From Granulicella mallensis MP5ACTX8 (lineage in GTDB: Bacteria > Acidobacteriota > Terriglobia > Terriglobales > Acidobacteriaceae), in assembly GCF_000178955.2 (NCBI RefSeq), contig NC_016631.1, positions 930,001-994,000 on the forward strand: 64,000 bases of DNA, written 5' to 3'. Under the pieces are notes generated by a model that was given only the letters and a program-made list of their open reading frames with translations, was not told the origin of the DNA and did not search any database. Position numbers and translations under genes: made by a program. Positions 54,901-62,905 of this stretch are shown in pieces. Numbering within the stretch: position 1 is the stretch's first letter; every line of letters begins with the position of its first letter.

Positions 54901-55343
54901 ACTGGCTCGGCGTGGCTTATGCCGAAGGTGGCGACCAGGAGAAAGCTGTCGCGCACTGGGAGCGTGCGGCCAATCAGAAGGGCGACTTCCAGCAGATGCA
55001 AGTGCAGTCCATCTCGGAGACGACTTACTGGAGTGCCATGGCTCTTCGGAAGCTCCATCGCGAGCAGGACGCAACGGCGCTCTTTCATCGGATCTTCGAC
55101 TATGCCCGCTCGCTGGAAGGGCAGACGCCGAAGATCGACTACTTCGCGACTTCCTTACCTGCCATGCTGCTGTTCGACGAAGACCTGAAGGAGCGGCAGA
55201 CGATTACGGCACGTTTCCTGAAGGCGCAGGCTATGCTGGGGCTGGGCGAAGAACAGAAGGCATTGAGTTTGCTCCAGCAGGTTCAGGAGCTGGACCGCAG
55301 CCACACAGGCGCTATCGATCTGGTAAAGACATTCACAAGGTGA
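51939..55343 (+). CDS. DUF5107 and TPR-repeat protein
   Basis: 1134 residues with no signal peptide or membrane span, so probably cytoplasmic. Residues about 40-340 are a DUF5107 domain, thought to share the galactose-mutarotase fold: LENEFIRLMVLPEIGGRIHI, VSGGVEFNWPQHHRPATFMP, WCSDHDPMAHMKGMHGVCLR. The middle (about 400-500) is beta-rich. From about 520 to the end there are many tetratricopeptide repeats (HYNLGVTLLYRQRTVEAYEA, APYYLGNLLYDRRRYLEAIA). Function is not established. The sugar-porter gene follows after 4 bases, and the operator upstream places it in the glycosidase regulon, so a sugar-anomer or sugar-sensing job is a fair guess. Confidence 0.8.
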   Translation: MVLDEIIDNKGRAEGVAAAKLELPIAPVSEQGPVKVWEEPVTMLTYTPAPPDKNPLFLEKRVYQGSSGRVYPLPVIDFIETKPHPHEWKAVHLENEFIRLMVLPEIGGRIHIGVDKRNGYDFFYRQNVIKPALVGLAGPWVSGGVEFNWPQHHRPATFMPVEVSIERDADGSVTVWCSDHDPMAHMKGMHGVCLRPGKAFLEVRVRLYNRTQDTQTFLWWANVATRVHEKYQSFFPQDVRFAADHAKRAVTEYPLSQGSYYGIDYGERARHGVPKEEEPSNFVPDGSYAPNDLSWYANIPVPTSYMIVGSRGDFFGGYDHKHHAGTVAISNHHIAPGKKQWTWGNHDFGYAWDRSLTDSDGPYVELMSGVYTDNQPDFSFLAPGETKTFSQFWYPIGDIGVPDLANLDAALRVERIDASVRVHFQVTNARPQSTIVVRLEGKEIGRWQGDLQAEEPWHHEFSTGTGTGSLQVLLEQGDDVLLRYVPAEIIPVESCDVATEPPLPEDVASNDELFLNGLHLEQYRHPTRSPETYWIEAIRRDAGDSRCNHALGRWHLRRGEFEEAEKYLRASIARLTRRNPNPYDGEPHYNLGVTLLYRQRTVEAYEALYKSTWNAAWRGPGYHRLAEIDCSRHEWKTALEHLNRSLRAEADNLNARNLKAVVLSRLGRKEEAVALLEETRALDPLDIFSRLLAKNEVPAEGQQRLDLVFDLMRASLLEEALAVLSASPSSVKDGTEALLLYAQAEVLQRLGRKQESLEIYRKAAAADSDYVFPSRLEEMLLLQNAILANPEDARAPYYLGNLLYDRRRYLEAIALWERATELDPSFPTAWRNLGFGYYNVLHDRTRALKAFESARARAPQDARILYEEDQLLKRTGESLEQRLSLLEAQRELVEKRDDLSVELASLYNSTVQPEKALAILLSRQFQPWEGGEGLVLSQYVRAYILLAQRALHAGDAQGALQSLQAAWNPPHSLSEAKHLLMNLSMIDYWLGVAYAEGGDQEKAVAHWERAANQKGDFQQMQVQSISETTYWSAMALRKLHREQDATALFHRIFDYARSLEGQTPKIDYFATSLPAMLLFDEDLKERQTITARFLKAQAMLGLGEEQKALSLLQQVQELDRSHTGAIDLVKTFTR

Positions 55344-55347
55344 AGCA

Positions 55348-56778
55348 ATGCAGGGACCGATGATCACAGGGGCGCAGTCTGCCTCCACGCCCGCTGAACG
55401 CACGACCTACGTCTGGGGCATCGCGATCGTCGCTGCCCTGGGCGGATTGCTCTTCGGTTACGACTGGGTAGTCATTGGCGGCGCGCGGCAGTTCTACGAA
55501 CAGTACTTTCACCTGACTTCACCGGCGCTGGTGGGCTGGGCAAATAGCTGTGCGTTGGTAGGCTGTCTGATCGGCTCACTGGCGGCGGGTTTCTTTGCCG
55601 ACCGGTATGGGCGACGCCGCGTGCTGCTGGTTTCGGCGGTGCTGTTTGCCGTCTCCTCTGCGCTTACGGGGTGGGCCTACTCGTTCAACAGCTTTATCGT
55701 GTGGCGCATTCTTGGGGGCACGGCTATTGGGCTTAGCTCCAATGTTTCGCCGCTGTACATTGCGGAGATCAGCCCGGCTGCTATTCGCGGTCGCCTGGTC
55801 AGCCTGAACCAGTTCGCGATTGTCATCGGAATTCTGCTGGCACAGGTCGTCAACTGGCTGATCGCGAGGCCTGTGCCGGCCAATCTTTCCGCGGACGTTC
55901 TCCTGCATTCGTGGAATGTCCAGTATGGCTGGCGATGGATGTTTATGGCGGTTGTCGCTCCTGCCATCGTCTTCACGATTGCCTCTCTCTTCATCCCTGA
56001 GAGCCCTCGCTGGCTGTTGACGCGCGAGCGTGAGGCGGATGCTCGCGAAGTCCTTCAGCGTATTGGCGGGCAGCTCTACGCGAGCGCAGAAATTGAGAGC
56101 ATCGAACGGGCGATCCGCGCCGAAGCCGATACGGAGCCTTCGTCGTGGCGAGAGCTATTGCGGCCTTCTGTTCGGCGTATCGTGCTTGTCGGTATTGGGT
56201 TGGCCGTGCTGCAGCAGTGGACGGGGATCAATACGCTCTTCAACTATGCGGCGGAGGTCTATCGCAGTGCCGGGTATGGGGCGAACGATATTCTTCTCAA
56301 CATCGTGATTACCGGCGCGATCAACCTGGTGTTCACGGTGCTTGCCATGCTGCTGGTGGATCGTCTCGGCCGGCGCTGGATGATGCTCTTTGGTTGCGTC
56401 GGCATTGGAGTCTCGCACCTGCTCTGTGCCTTCGCTTATCGGGCTGGATGGCGGGGAAGCGCTGTGCTGGTGCTGACGCTCAGTGCGATTGCCTGCTATG
56501 CGTTGACGCTTGCGCCGGTGACGTGGGTGTTGATCTCTGAGATCTTTCCGAATCGGGTGCGCTCGCATGGAGTCTCCGCGGCTGTAAGTGCGCTCTGGGC
56601 GGCATCTTTTGCGCTGACGTATACCTTTCCAATCTTGAATCGGAGTCTTGGCACCAGCGGTATTTTCTTTTGCTACGGCTTGATCTGCCTGCTTGGATGC
56701 GGGTTGGTGGCGATGTTTGTTCCTGAGACGAAGGGGCGGACGTTGGAGCAGATTGAGGCGAGTGTTACGGGTGGTTAG
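55348..56778 (+). CDS. Sugar-porter family MFS transporter (XylE/GalP-like)
   Basis: 476 residues, 12 membrane spans. Proton-linked import of a monosaccharide or short sugar across the inner membrane. Sugar-porter motifs: ADRYGRRRV after span 2, PLYIAEISPAAIRGRL, PESPRWLLTRER, QQWTGINTLFNYA, VDRLGRRWM and the final PETKGRTLEQIE. The stop of the DUF5107 gene is 4 bases upstream, so the two form an operon under the 51849 operator. Galactose or mannose is the likely cargo given the neighbours, but no residue shown here proves it. Confidence 0.92.
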   Translation: MQGPMITGAQSASTPAERTTYVWGIAIVAALGGLLFGYDWVVIGGARQFYEQYFHLTSPALVGWANSCALVGCLIGSLAAGFFADRYGRRRVLLVSAVLFAVSSALTGWAYSFNSFIVWRILGGTAIGLSSNVSPLYIAEISPAAIRGRLVSLNQFAIVIGILLAQVVNWLIARPVPANLSADVLLHSWNVQYGWRWMFMAVVAPAIVFTIASLFIPESPRWLLTREREADAREVLQRIGGQLYASAEIESIERAIRAEADTEPSSWRELLRPSVRRIVLVGIGLAVLQQWTGINTLFNYAAEVYRSAGYGANDILLNIVITGAINLVFTVLAMLLVDRLGRRWMMLFGCVGIGVSHLLCAFAYRAGWRGSAVLVLTLSAIACYALTLAPVTWVLISEIFPNRVRSHGVSAAVSALWAASFALTYTFPILNRSLGTSGIFFCYGLICLLGCGLVAMFVPETKGRTLEQIEASVTGG

Positions 56779-56799
56779 GGTAGGGCAGGTTGTCTTTGC

Positions 56800-56994
56800 T
56801 TTGCCTTTCTAGTTGTCATTCCGAGCGTAGCGAGGAACCTGCTGTCTCCCGTTTTTCGCTTGTGCTACCGCAAATGTTATAGATCAGCTCAAGTCAGACC
56901 TCAGCTCTATCCCATATGTTTCCGGGTAATGCGAACGAAGAGCGGGAGACAGCAGGTTCCTCGCTGCGCTCGGAATGACAACCAGAAAGGCAAA
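56800..56994. repeat. Family D intergenic element, complete copy
   Basis: Arms 56800-56851 and 56943-56994 are reverse complements with two mismatches over 52 bases (GTCATTCCGAGCG, GCAGGTTCCTCGCTGCGCTC), 91-base loop. Closely related to 1971-2164. It lies between the converging sugar-porter and GH36 genes. Confidence 0.8.
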
Positions 56995-57002
56995 AGCAAA
57001 AT

Positions 57003-57032
57003 ACAGGCACAGCCACTCTGGGCTGTGCCTGT
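57003..57032 (-). terminator. Rho-independent terminator of the GH36 gene
   Basis: A perfect 12-bp stem (57003-57014 with 57021-57032, ACAGGCACAGCC), 6-base loop, followed on the minus strand by ATTTTGCTTTT. It begins 36 bases beyond the GH36 stop codon. Confidence 0.75.
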
Positions 57033-57068
57033 AACGTTCTTTCGAGGCTGAGTGTGATGGAATTCTCT

Positions 57069-59306
57069 CTAATTGCTCCGCGTCAGCGTAAACGCCGCTG
57101 CCTGAAAGTCGCCACGCAGATCGAGATCGAGGCCGTGGTGCATCCAGTACGCGCCGCTGGCTTGGGCAGGAGTATCGCCAGCCAGCTTGCCTGCGAACGC
57201 ATGAGCGCTGTACATCGCGTTCTCATCGAGTCCACGCAGGAAAATGCGCGGGAAGGATGAGTACTCGGTGCTGGAGTGAAGAAACGCAAAGGTGACCGCC
57301 TGCTTTCCATCGCGTGAGACGGTCTCCGTGACGGATTGCTCGCTGTTGTTCTCGGGCGTGATCAGGCGATAGAGCTCTCCGCGCTGCACTGTTTCGCGAA
57401 TGGATTTGTACTGCGTCACCATCTGCGTGGCCTTCGTGAGCTCTTCGGGAGTCCACTTGTTGAGGTTGGCTCCGATGCCGAGTGAGCCCTGCATCGAGGA
57501 GAGGAACCGATACTCCAGCGAGAGCGTGCGGTTGTTCACCCAGGTGGGAGACTCCGTCACCCAGGCCATCATGACTCCCGGCGTATACGGATAGCTGAAG
57601 CCATTCTGGATCTGCAGACGGTCGTAGGCATCGGTGTTGTCGGAGGGCCAGACCTCGTCGGTGTACTGCATCACACCCAGGTCGACGCGGCTGCCTCCGC
57701 CGGAGCAGGACTCGATCTCTACGTTCGGATGATTCTGCCGCAACTCCGCAAGGATCGAGTAGAAGTTACGAGTGAAGTCGACATAGACATTCTTCTCCTG
57801 GTCCTGCGGAACAGCGGGCCAGCCGGGTTCGGACCAGTTGCGGTTGTAGTCCCACTTGAGAAAAGAGATGTCATTTTCCTTGAGCAGCTTGTCGAGAAAG
57901 CCGTAGACATACGCCCGCACGTCAGGCCGGGCGAGATTCAACACGAGCTGGTTGCGTCCCTCGGTGCGTGGGCGGCCGGGGAAGTTCAGCACCCAGTCCG
58001 GATGCTTGCGATAGAGGTCGCTGTCCGGGTTGACCATCTCGGGTTCGACCCATAGGCCGAAGTCCATGTTGAGTGAGTGCACTTTGTCGATCAGCGGCTT
58101 GAGGCCGTGCGGAAACTTCTGCGGGTTCACATACCAGTCGCCCAGTCCCGCGTGATCGTTCTTGCGTCCGCCGAACCAGCCGTCGTCCATCACGAAGCGC
58201 TCTACACCAAGGCTCGCAGCCTTTTCTGCAAGCGCGATCTGTCCTGGCTCGTCAACGTCGAAGCCGGTGGCCTCCCATGAGTTGTAGAGCACAGGACGCA
58301 GCTTCGGCGTGGGATGATGCGGCAGCAGGGAATCGATCTCAAAGCGGTGCAGCAAGCGAGAGGCGCCACCGATTCCATGAGCCGAGTAACCGCCATAGAA
58401 GTAGGGTGTGGTGAACTTCTCGCCCTTCTTCAGCAGGTATCCGAAGTCGAAGGCATTGGGGCCGCCGGTTACGCGCACCTGCTGCTTCATATCCTGTTCG
58501 ATCGCAATCTGCCACGAGCCGCTCCAGCCGAGCGCGCCAAACCACACGCTGCCCTCGTCCTGGTCCGCGCTGACATTGTGGTCGATAGCAAACCACGGAT
58601 TGTTCTGGGCCCCCGTGGTGCCGCGGCGGCTTTCAAGAATGGTCTTGCCGGGCTGAATGGGTCGCTCCTGGAGATTCCACTCGGCGGCCCAGCCGCCGGT
58701 GAGATAGCGCAGCCGGTAGTCGGTGCCGTGCGGCAGGTTCCACGTGCCTGCGGCAACCTGCTCGATCGTGAACGGCGCATCGGTACGATTCTCGATGGTG
58801 GCTGAGCGCCGCAGGATGCCGGTCTCCGCGTCAGGCTGATACTCGAGCGTGACATAGACTTCGCGTGAGATGTCCTTCATGACAACCGAGAGCATATTGC
58901 CGTCGATGCGGTGCGAGACATACTTCAGCACCACGTCGCGATTGCCGTCCGGAAAGGTGATCTTCAGATCGGGCTCAACGGTGAGACCTCCGCCCCAGCT
59001 AACAAACTCCTGGGGCGTGTTGGAGGTCGAGAGATCGAAGCCCCCACCGGACGTAGCTTTCGCGGCTGGAAAGGGATCGTTCGCGGTGAGCCGCTTTCCC
59101 CAGTAGAGTGTCTGCAGTTGACCGTTTTCGTTGATGCCGAGGACGTACGTGCTGTCCGCGGCATCGATACGAAAGACCCGTGACGAGGCGTCGTATTGGG
59201 TGGTGGCTGGCGCCGTCTGGGCCACTACGGTTGAGGCGCAAAGGCTAGTTGAAACAAGAAATGCACAGGCGATCAGGCCCCATTTCGTCTTCGATCGGTC
59301 TTTCAT
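57069..59306 (-). CDS. Alpha-galactosidase, glycoside hydrolase family 36
   Basis: 745 residues from ATG 59306, with AAGGAG four bases before it and a clean signal peptide (WGLIACAFLVSTSLCAS); the longer frame to 59396 is not used. Periplasmic. Removes alpha-1,6-galactose from galactomannan, melibiose or raffinose-type sugars. GH36 order: N-terminal beta-supersandwich, TIM barrel with WVEPEMVNPDSDLYRKHPDW, nucleophile Asp486 in FLKWDYNR, acid/base Asp556 in WPSDNTDAYDR, and SCSGGGSRVDLGV. It is divergent from the LacI gene (160 bases between). Confidence 0.94.
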   Translation of the reverse strand: MKDRSKTKWGLIACAFLVSTSLCASTVVAQTAPATTQYDASSRVFRIDAADSTYVLGINENGQLQTLYWGKRLTANDPFPAAKATSGGGFDLSTSNTPQEFVSWGGGLTVEPDLKITFPDGNRDVVLKYVSHRIDGNMLSVVMKDISREVYVTLEYQPDAETGILRRSATIENRTDAPFTIEQVAAGTWNLPHGTDYRLRYLTGGWAAEWNLQERPIQPGKTILESRRGTTGAQNNPWFAIDHNVSADQDEGSVWFGALGWSGSWQIAIEQDMKQQVRVTGGPNAFDFGYLLKKGEKFTTPYFYGGYSAHGIGGASRLLHRFEIDSLLPHHPTPKLRPVLYNSWEATGFDVDEPGQIALAEKAASLGVERFVMDDGWFGGRKNDHAGLGDWYVNPQKFPHGLKPLIDKVHSLNMDFGLWVEPEMVNPDSDLYRKHPDWVLNFPGRPRTEGRNQLVLNLARPDVRAYVYGFLDKLLKENDISFLKWDYNRNWSEPGWPAVPQDQEKNVYVDFTRNFYSILAELRQNHPNVEIESCSGGGSRVDLGVMQYTDEVWPSDNTDAYDRLQIQNGFSYPYTPGVMMAWVTESPTWVNNRTLSLEYRFLSSMQGSLGIGANLNKWTPEELTKATQMVTQYKSIRETVQRGELYRLITPENNSEQSVTETVSRDGKQAVTFAFLHSSTEYSSFPRIFLRGLDENAMYSAHAFAGKLAGDTPAQASGAYWMHHGLDLDLRGDFQAAAFTLTRSN

Positions 59307-59466
59307 TGGTCTCCTTAAGAAGCTGTCAAAAATAGAGGTGGAAGGTTTCAGAGGCTCAAAGGGATGAAGATGACTTTTTCCATCCTCGATGAACAAGATT
59401 CACCTGTGCCGCAGAGATGAGAGAATGGTGCGGTAATCTTCGTGTTGAAACCACGCAAGGCAGGCC

Positions 59467-60561
59467 ATGCAAAACGGAAACGCCGGAATCAAGGATATTG
59501 CAAAGGCACTGAAGATCTCGATTGGCACGGTCGACCGGGCATTGCACGAACGGCCTGGTGTAAGCGCCAAGACGAAGGCGCGCGTGCTGCAGATGGCCGA
59601 GCAGCTCGGCTACAAGCCGAACCTCGCGGCGCAGGCGCTTAAGCTGAATCGCCGGCTGTCGATCGGCGCGGTTCTGCCGAAGCATATCTCGCACTTCTTC
59701 GATCCTCTGCGTGCCGGCATTCGTGCTGCCGCCGCCGCTGCTGTTGGAATGCAGGTGAGCCTTACGTTCCACGAGTATCCCCGGCTTGGCGTCGGAGATG
59801 TCGAAGCGATCGAGAAGGCTCTGCGGCAGCACTATGACGGGATTATTTTTCTGCCGGGCGATACCCGCAAGTTCGATCCGTTGATCCGAAAGCTCTCTCG
59901 CAGCGGAACGGCGATGATGTGCGTGGGGAGCGATGCTCCGAATACGGATCGGGTCGGCTCCGTGGCGGCCCACGCCTATGTCAGCGGCGCGATTGCGGCG
60001 GAGCTGCTGGCGCATAAACTTACACACAAGGCGAACGTGGCTGTCTTCAGCGGCGAGCTGTTCACGCTGGATCATGCCGAAAAGCTTCGGGGTTTTGCGG
60101 CGACGCTGGCGGTGCAGGCTCCTCATCTGACTCTGCTGCCCGCTCTCGAGAGCCACGAACGGCCTAAGGAGGCCTATCGTCAGGCGCTCACGCTCATGCA
60201 AAGCAAAGACCGGCCGGAGGGCCTTTACCTGAGCACCGCGAACAGCATGCCGGTATTGCGCGCCCTCGATGAACTCGGACTTCTGGGCAAGGTTCAGATC
60301 GTTACGACGGACCTCTTCCAGGAGCTGGTGCCGCTGATTGAGTTTGGGAAGGTGCTCGCGACGATGTACCAGCGGCCCTACACGCAGGGCAAGGTCGCCT
60401 TCGAGAGCCTGTTGGCTTACCTGAAGGAAGAGAACAAGCCGAATCCCGTGATCCGGCTTGCTCCTCATGTCATCTTTCGCAGCAACCTGTCGCTCTTCTC
60501 CGGTCTTATCATCGACACGGACGAAGAGCTTGAAACAGAGTTCAGGTCGCGCAAGAGTTAG
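59467..60561 (+). CDS. LacI-family transcriptional regulator
   Basis: 364 residues. N-terminal LacI helix-turn-helix (IKDIAKALKISIGTVDRALH, residues 8-27, then the hinge helix PNLAAQAL), followed by a periplasmic-binding-protein-like sensor: LSIGAVLPKHISHFFDPLRA, YDGIIFLPGD, GLYLSTANSMPVLRALDELG. The DNA-reading helix has TVDRALH in place of the common TVSRALN, as in relatives that recognise non-lac operators. It is the only DNA-binding regulator inside the glycosidase locus and is the best candidate for binding GGTAACGTACAC. Its stop lies 14 bases from the end of the converging GH97 gene. Confidence 0.93.
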   Translation: MQNGNAGIKDIAKALKISIGTVDRALHERPGVSAKTKARVLQMAEQLGYKPNLAAQALKLNRRLSIGAVLPKHISHFFDPLRAGIRAAAAAAVGMQVSLTFHEYPRLGVGDVEAIEKALRQHYDGIIFLPGDTRKFDPLIRKLSRSGTAMMCVGSDAPNTDRVGSVAAHAYVSGAIAAELLAHKLTHKANVAVFSGELFTLDHAEKLRGFAATLAVQAPHLTLLPALESHERPKEAYRQALTLMQSKDRPEGLYLSTANSMPVLRALDELGLLGKVQIVTTDLFQELVPLIEFGKVLATMYQRPYTQGKVAFESLLAYLKEENKPNPVIRLAPHVIFRSNLSLFSGLIIDTDEELETEFRSRKS

Positions 60562-60575
60562 GGACTCCATACGAA

Positions 60576-62576
60576 TTACCGCAATTTCCTGAGCGGCAGG
60601 AAACGAATCGCGCATCCGCCTCCCTCGGCAAGCTTGAGGGTGAGCGTCTGGCCTCTGCGCACGGTCTGTTTGCGAATCACGACGTGCTTCGGATTTGTAT
60701 TGGCGTCCGCACCGTCTTCATACAGCTCTGCCGTAAATTCCCCCTCCGGAAGAAAGCTGAGAGGGACCTGCAGCGTGCGCGAGGTCCAGTTCGTCATGCT
60801 GCCCAGGTACCACTCATCTCCGTGCTGGCGTGCGATCGTGACGAACTCGCCCGGCGTTCCGTTCAGCACGTGGGTGCTGTCCCATGAGGCAGGAACGTCT
60901 TTGATGAACTGGAAGGCGGGCTGGCCTGCATACATCTGCGGGCTGTCGGAGACCATCTGGATCGGGGTCTGGAAGATGACATACAGCGCAAGCTGCTGCG
61001 CTCTCGTGCCCATCACCATGGGGCTGGTGTCCTGGGGGAGGAAGCCGTCTTCCGTTGCATTGTTGAAGCCGCCGGGGGTGTAGTCCATGGGGCCTACGAG
61101 CAGGCGGGTGAAGGGGAATACGGACCTGTCCACCGGGCTGTCGCGACGACCCATCTTATTGTTTTCGAGGCCCAGCACGCCTTCGTAGCTCATCACGTTG
61201 GGATAGGTGCGCTCCAGGCCCCACGGAGTGCGCGTGCCATGGAAGTCCACCATCAGATGGTGCTCCGCGGCCTCTCGTGCTGTGTCGTAGTAGAACTGCA
61301 CGCCCTCCTGATCGTCGCGGTTGATGAAGTCGATCTTGATCCCCGCTACGCCCCATTTTTCAAAGACGGGAAAGGCCTCTTTCATCTGGTTCTTTACCGC
61401 TTCGGAGTAGCACCAGATCCAGACCTTCACATTCTTCGTTGCCGCGTAGCGCACTAGCTCCGGCACATCGACCTTTCCGTTTAGATGGGAGAGGTCACGC
61501 CCTGACCAGCCCGCATCCAGCATCATGTAAGGAAAGCCAGACTGCGCGGCAAAGTCGACGTAATGCTTCATATTCTCAGTTGTAAAGGAAGGCTTGTTGT
61601 TTTGATCGACATCGTTCACCCACCAGTTCCAGGAGGCCTTGCCGCCTTTGATCCAACTGGTGTCCTGCACGCGGCTGGCAGGATTGAGGTCGTACTGAAT
61701 AGTCGATTCCACCAGCCTGCCTGGATCGTCGGCTACCAGCAGCACACGCCAGGCAGAGTGATGGGGAAGAGTGCCCACCACTGCATACTCCGGTTGATCG
61801 GCGCGGGGAGCGAGTTTGGAGACGAACCAATGTCCAGCCCAGTTTCCGGAGGGGTTGGTGACGTACATCGAGCTGTTGCCTTCAATGTCGGCTTCCATGA
61901 GAGCCAGCCAGGCTGTACCGGGTTCGTGCATGAGCAGCGGCAGGCCGATCAGGAAGTTGCTCGAAACGCCACCCTGGTTGCTCAGCGCGGAGGTCACCAG
62001 CTTCACATACTCGCTCTCATAGCTGCTGCGATAGTTCGGCAGAGCCAGCAGCCAGTCCGTCGCATCCGTGGTGAGCTTGAACTCCGTGTCTTCCTGCTTC
62101 AGGTGGAACTCTTTCTCCGAGCCCTGCTCAGGCAGCACATAGCGGAACCCGATGCCGCCGTTGTAGGCGTGTGCCTCGATGTCCATCGTGCGATGTCTGG
62201 CGCCTTCTTCGGCAACATGCAGCGTAAGGCTGTTGTAGGCATCGTGCACCTTGCTGGTCTTCTGGTTCTGCAGGGTGTAGTCATCCACTCCCTTTGCCGA
62301 GTCAGCTCCCGTGATGCGCACGTCGGAGCCCAGTGCCGGTTCGTCCCCCAACTCCAGGGCCAGCGCGGAATCGGCGAGCACGGGTTTGCCGTGGAACTCC
62401 AGGGAGTACACCAGCTTCCCGCTGCCATTGGTGCTGTTCTTCTCCGGCGACGTTTTGAAGTGCATCACCAGTTGTTGATCTGGAGAAGAGAGAGTCACAG
62501 GCGATGTCTGGCTGTACGAGTGGGAGGGAAGGACGAAAGCCACGCTGGCGACGAGCAAAGAGCTGCAAATCTTCAC
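60576..62576 (-). CDS. Glycoside hydrolase family 97 enzyme (probable alpha-galactosidase type)
   Basis: 666 residues, exported (leader KICSSLLVASVAFVLPSHS). GTG 62576 is the start: GAGG lies nine bases upstream, it opens the signal peptide, and the frame further upstream runs through the promoter and operator. GH97 words: GLPLLMHEPGTAWLALMEAD, KASWNWWVNDVDQNNKPSF, LDAGWSGRDLSHLNGKVDVP, VGPMDYTPGGFNNATEDGF. GIKIDFINRDDQ carries Asp416, at the place of the nucleophile of the retaining alpha-galactosidase branch of the family; Glu465 in MSYEGVLGLE may be the acid/base. The inverting SusB-type alpha-glucosidases lack this Asp. It is under the double operator at 62641-62717. Confidence 0.92.
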   Translation of the reverse strand: MKICSSLLVASVAFVLPSHSYSQTSPVTLSSPDQQLVMHFKTSPEKNSTNGSGKLVYSLEFHGKPVLADSALALELGDEPALGSDVRITGADSAKGVDDYTLQNQKTSKVHDAYNSLTLHVAEEGARHRTMDIEAHAYNGGIGFRYVLPEQGSEKEFHLKQEDTEFKLTTDATDWLLALPNYRSSYESEYVKLVTSALSNQGGVSSNFLIGLPLLMHEPGTAWLALMEADIEGNSSMYVTNPSGNWAGHWFVSKLAPRADQPEYAVVGTLPHHSAWRVLLVADDPGRLVESTIQYDLNPASRVQDTSWIKGGKASWNWWVNDVDQNNKPSFTTENMKHYVDFAAQSGFPYMMLDAGWSGRDLSHLNGKVDVPELVRYAATKNVKVWIWCYSEAVKNQMKEAFPVFEKWGVAGIKIDFINRDDQEGVQFYYDTAREAAEHHLMVDFHGTRTPWGLERTYPNVMSYEGVLGLENNKMGRRDSPVDRSVFPFTRLLVGPMDYTPGGFNNATEDGFLPQDTSPMVMGTRAQQLALYVIFQTPIQMVSDSPQMYAGQPAFQFIKDVPASWDSTHVLNGTPGEFVTIARQHGDEWYLGSMTNWTSRTLQVPLSFLPEGEFTAELYEDGADANTNPKHVVIRKQTVRRGQTLTLKLAEGGGCAIRFLPLRKLR

Positions 62577-62640
62577 GGTGGTATACCTCAAACAAAGTTG
62601 AATGGACGAACTTGGTGAATCGGAAGAAGGAGCTATTATT

Positions 62641-62717
62641 GTGTACGTTACCGGAATCACAGTAGGCGTTTCAGGCTGATATTGTCAAATGATTTATTGC
62701 ATTACGTGTACGTTACC
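62641..62717 (-). promoter_or_regulatory. GH97 promoter with two putative LacI-type operators
   Basis: Read on the minus strand: GGTAACGTACAC at 62717-62706, TTGACA at 62688-62683, 18-base spacer, TACTGT at 62664-62659, GGTAACGTACAC at 62652-62641. The lower copy covers the expected start of transcription, the upper lies just ahead of the -35 box; the two are 65 bases apart. The whole lies in the 329-base gap between GH97 and the divergent epimerase-like gene and may serve both. The remaining 62718-62905 shows nothing clear. Confidence 0.7.
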
Positions 62718-62905
62718 TATTGGTGTTTTATGTATGAAAAACTTGATCCATCGAAAAGACCGATGTGGGGGATTTCGCTAAAATTACGGTGCCAGCTGTG
62801 GGGTAAAGTCTGTATTCGTAATCGGTCTAAGCCGTCGTTCTTGCTGCTTCAGAGACGATAGAAACGACAGTCAGGTAGCCTGAAGAAGGCTAGAGAGAGA
62901 AAGTG

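Noticed and set aside
59307-59466. Operator for GH36 between the GH36 and LacI genes
   Set aside because: Only GCGGTAATC resembles part of the motif; no acceptable match to GGTAACGTACAC.
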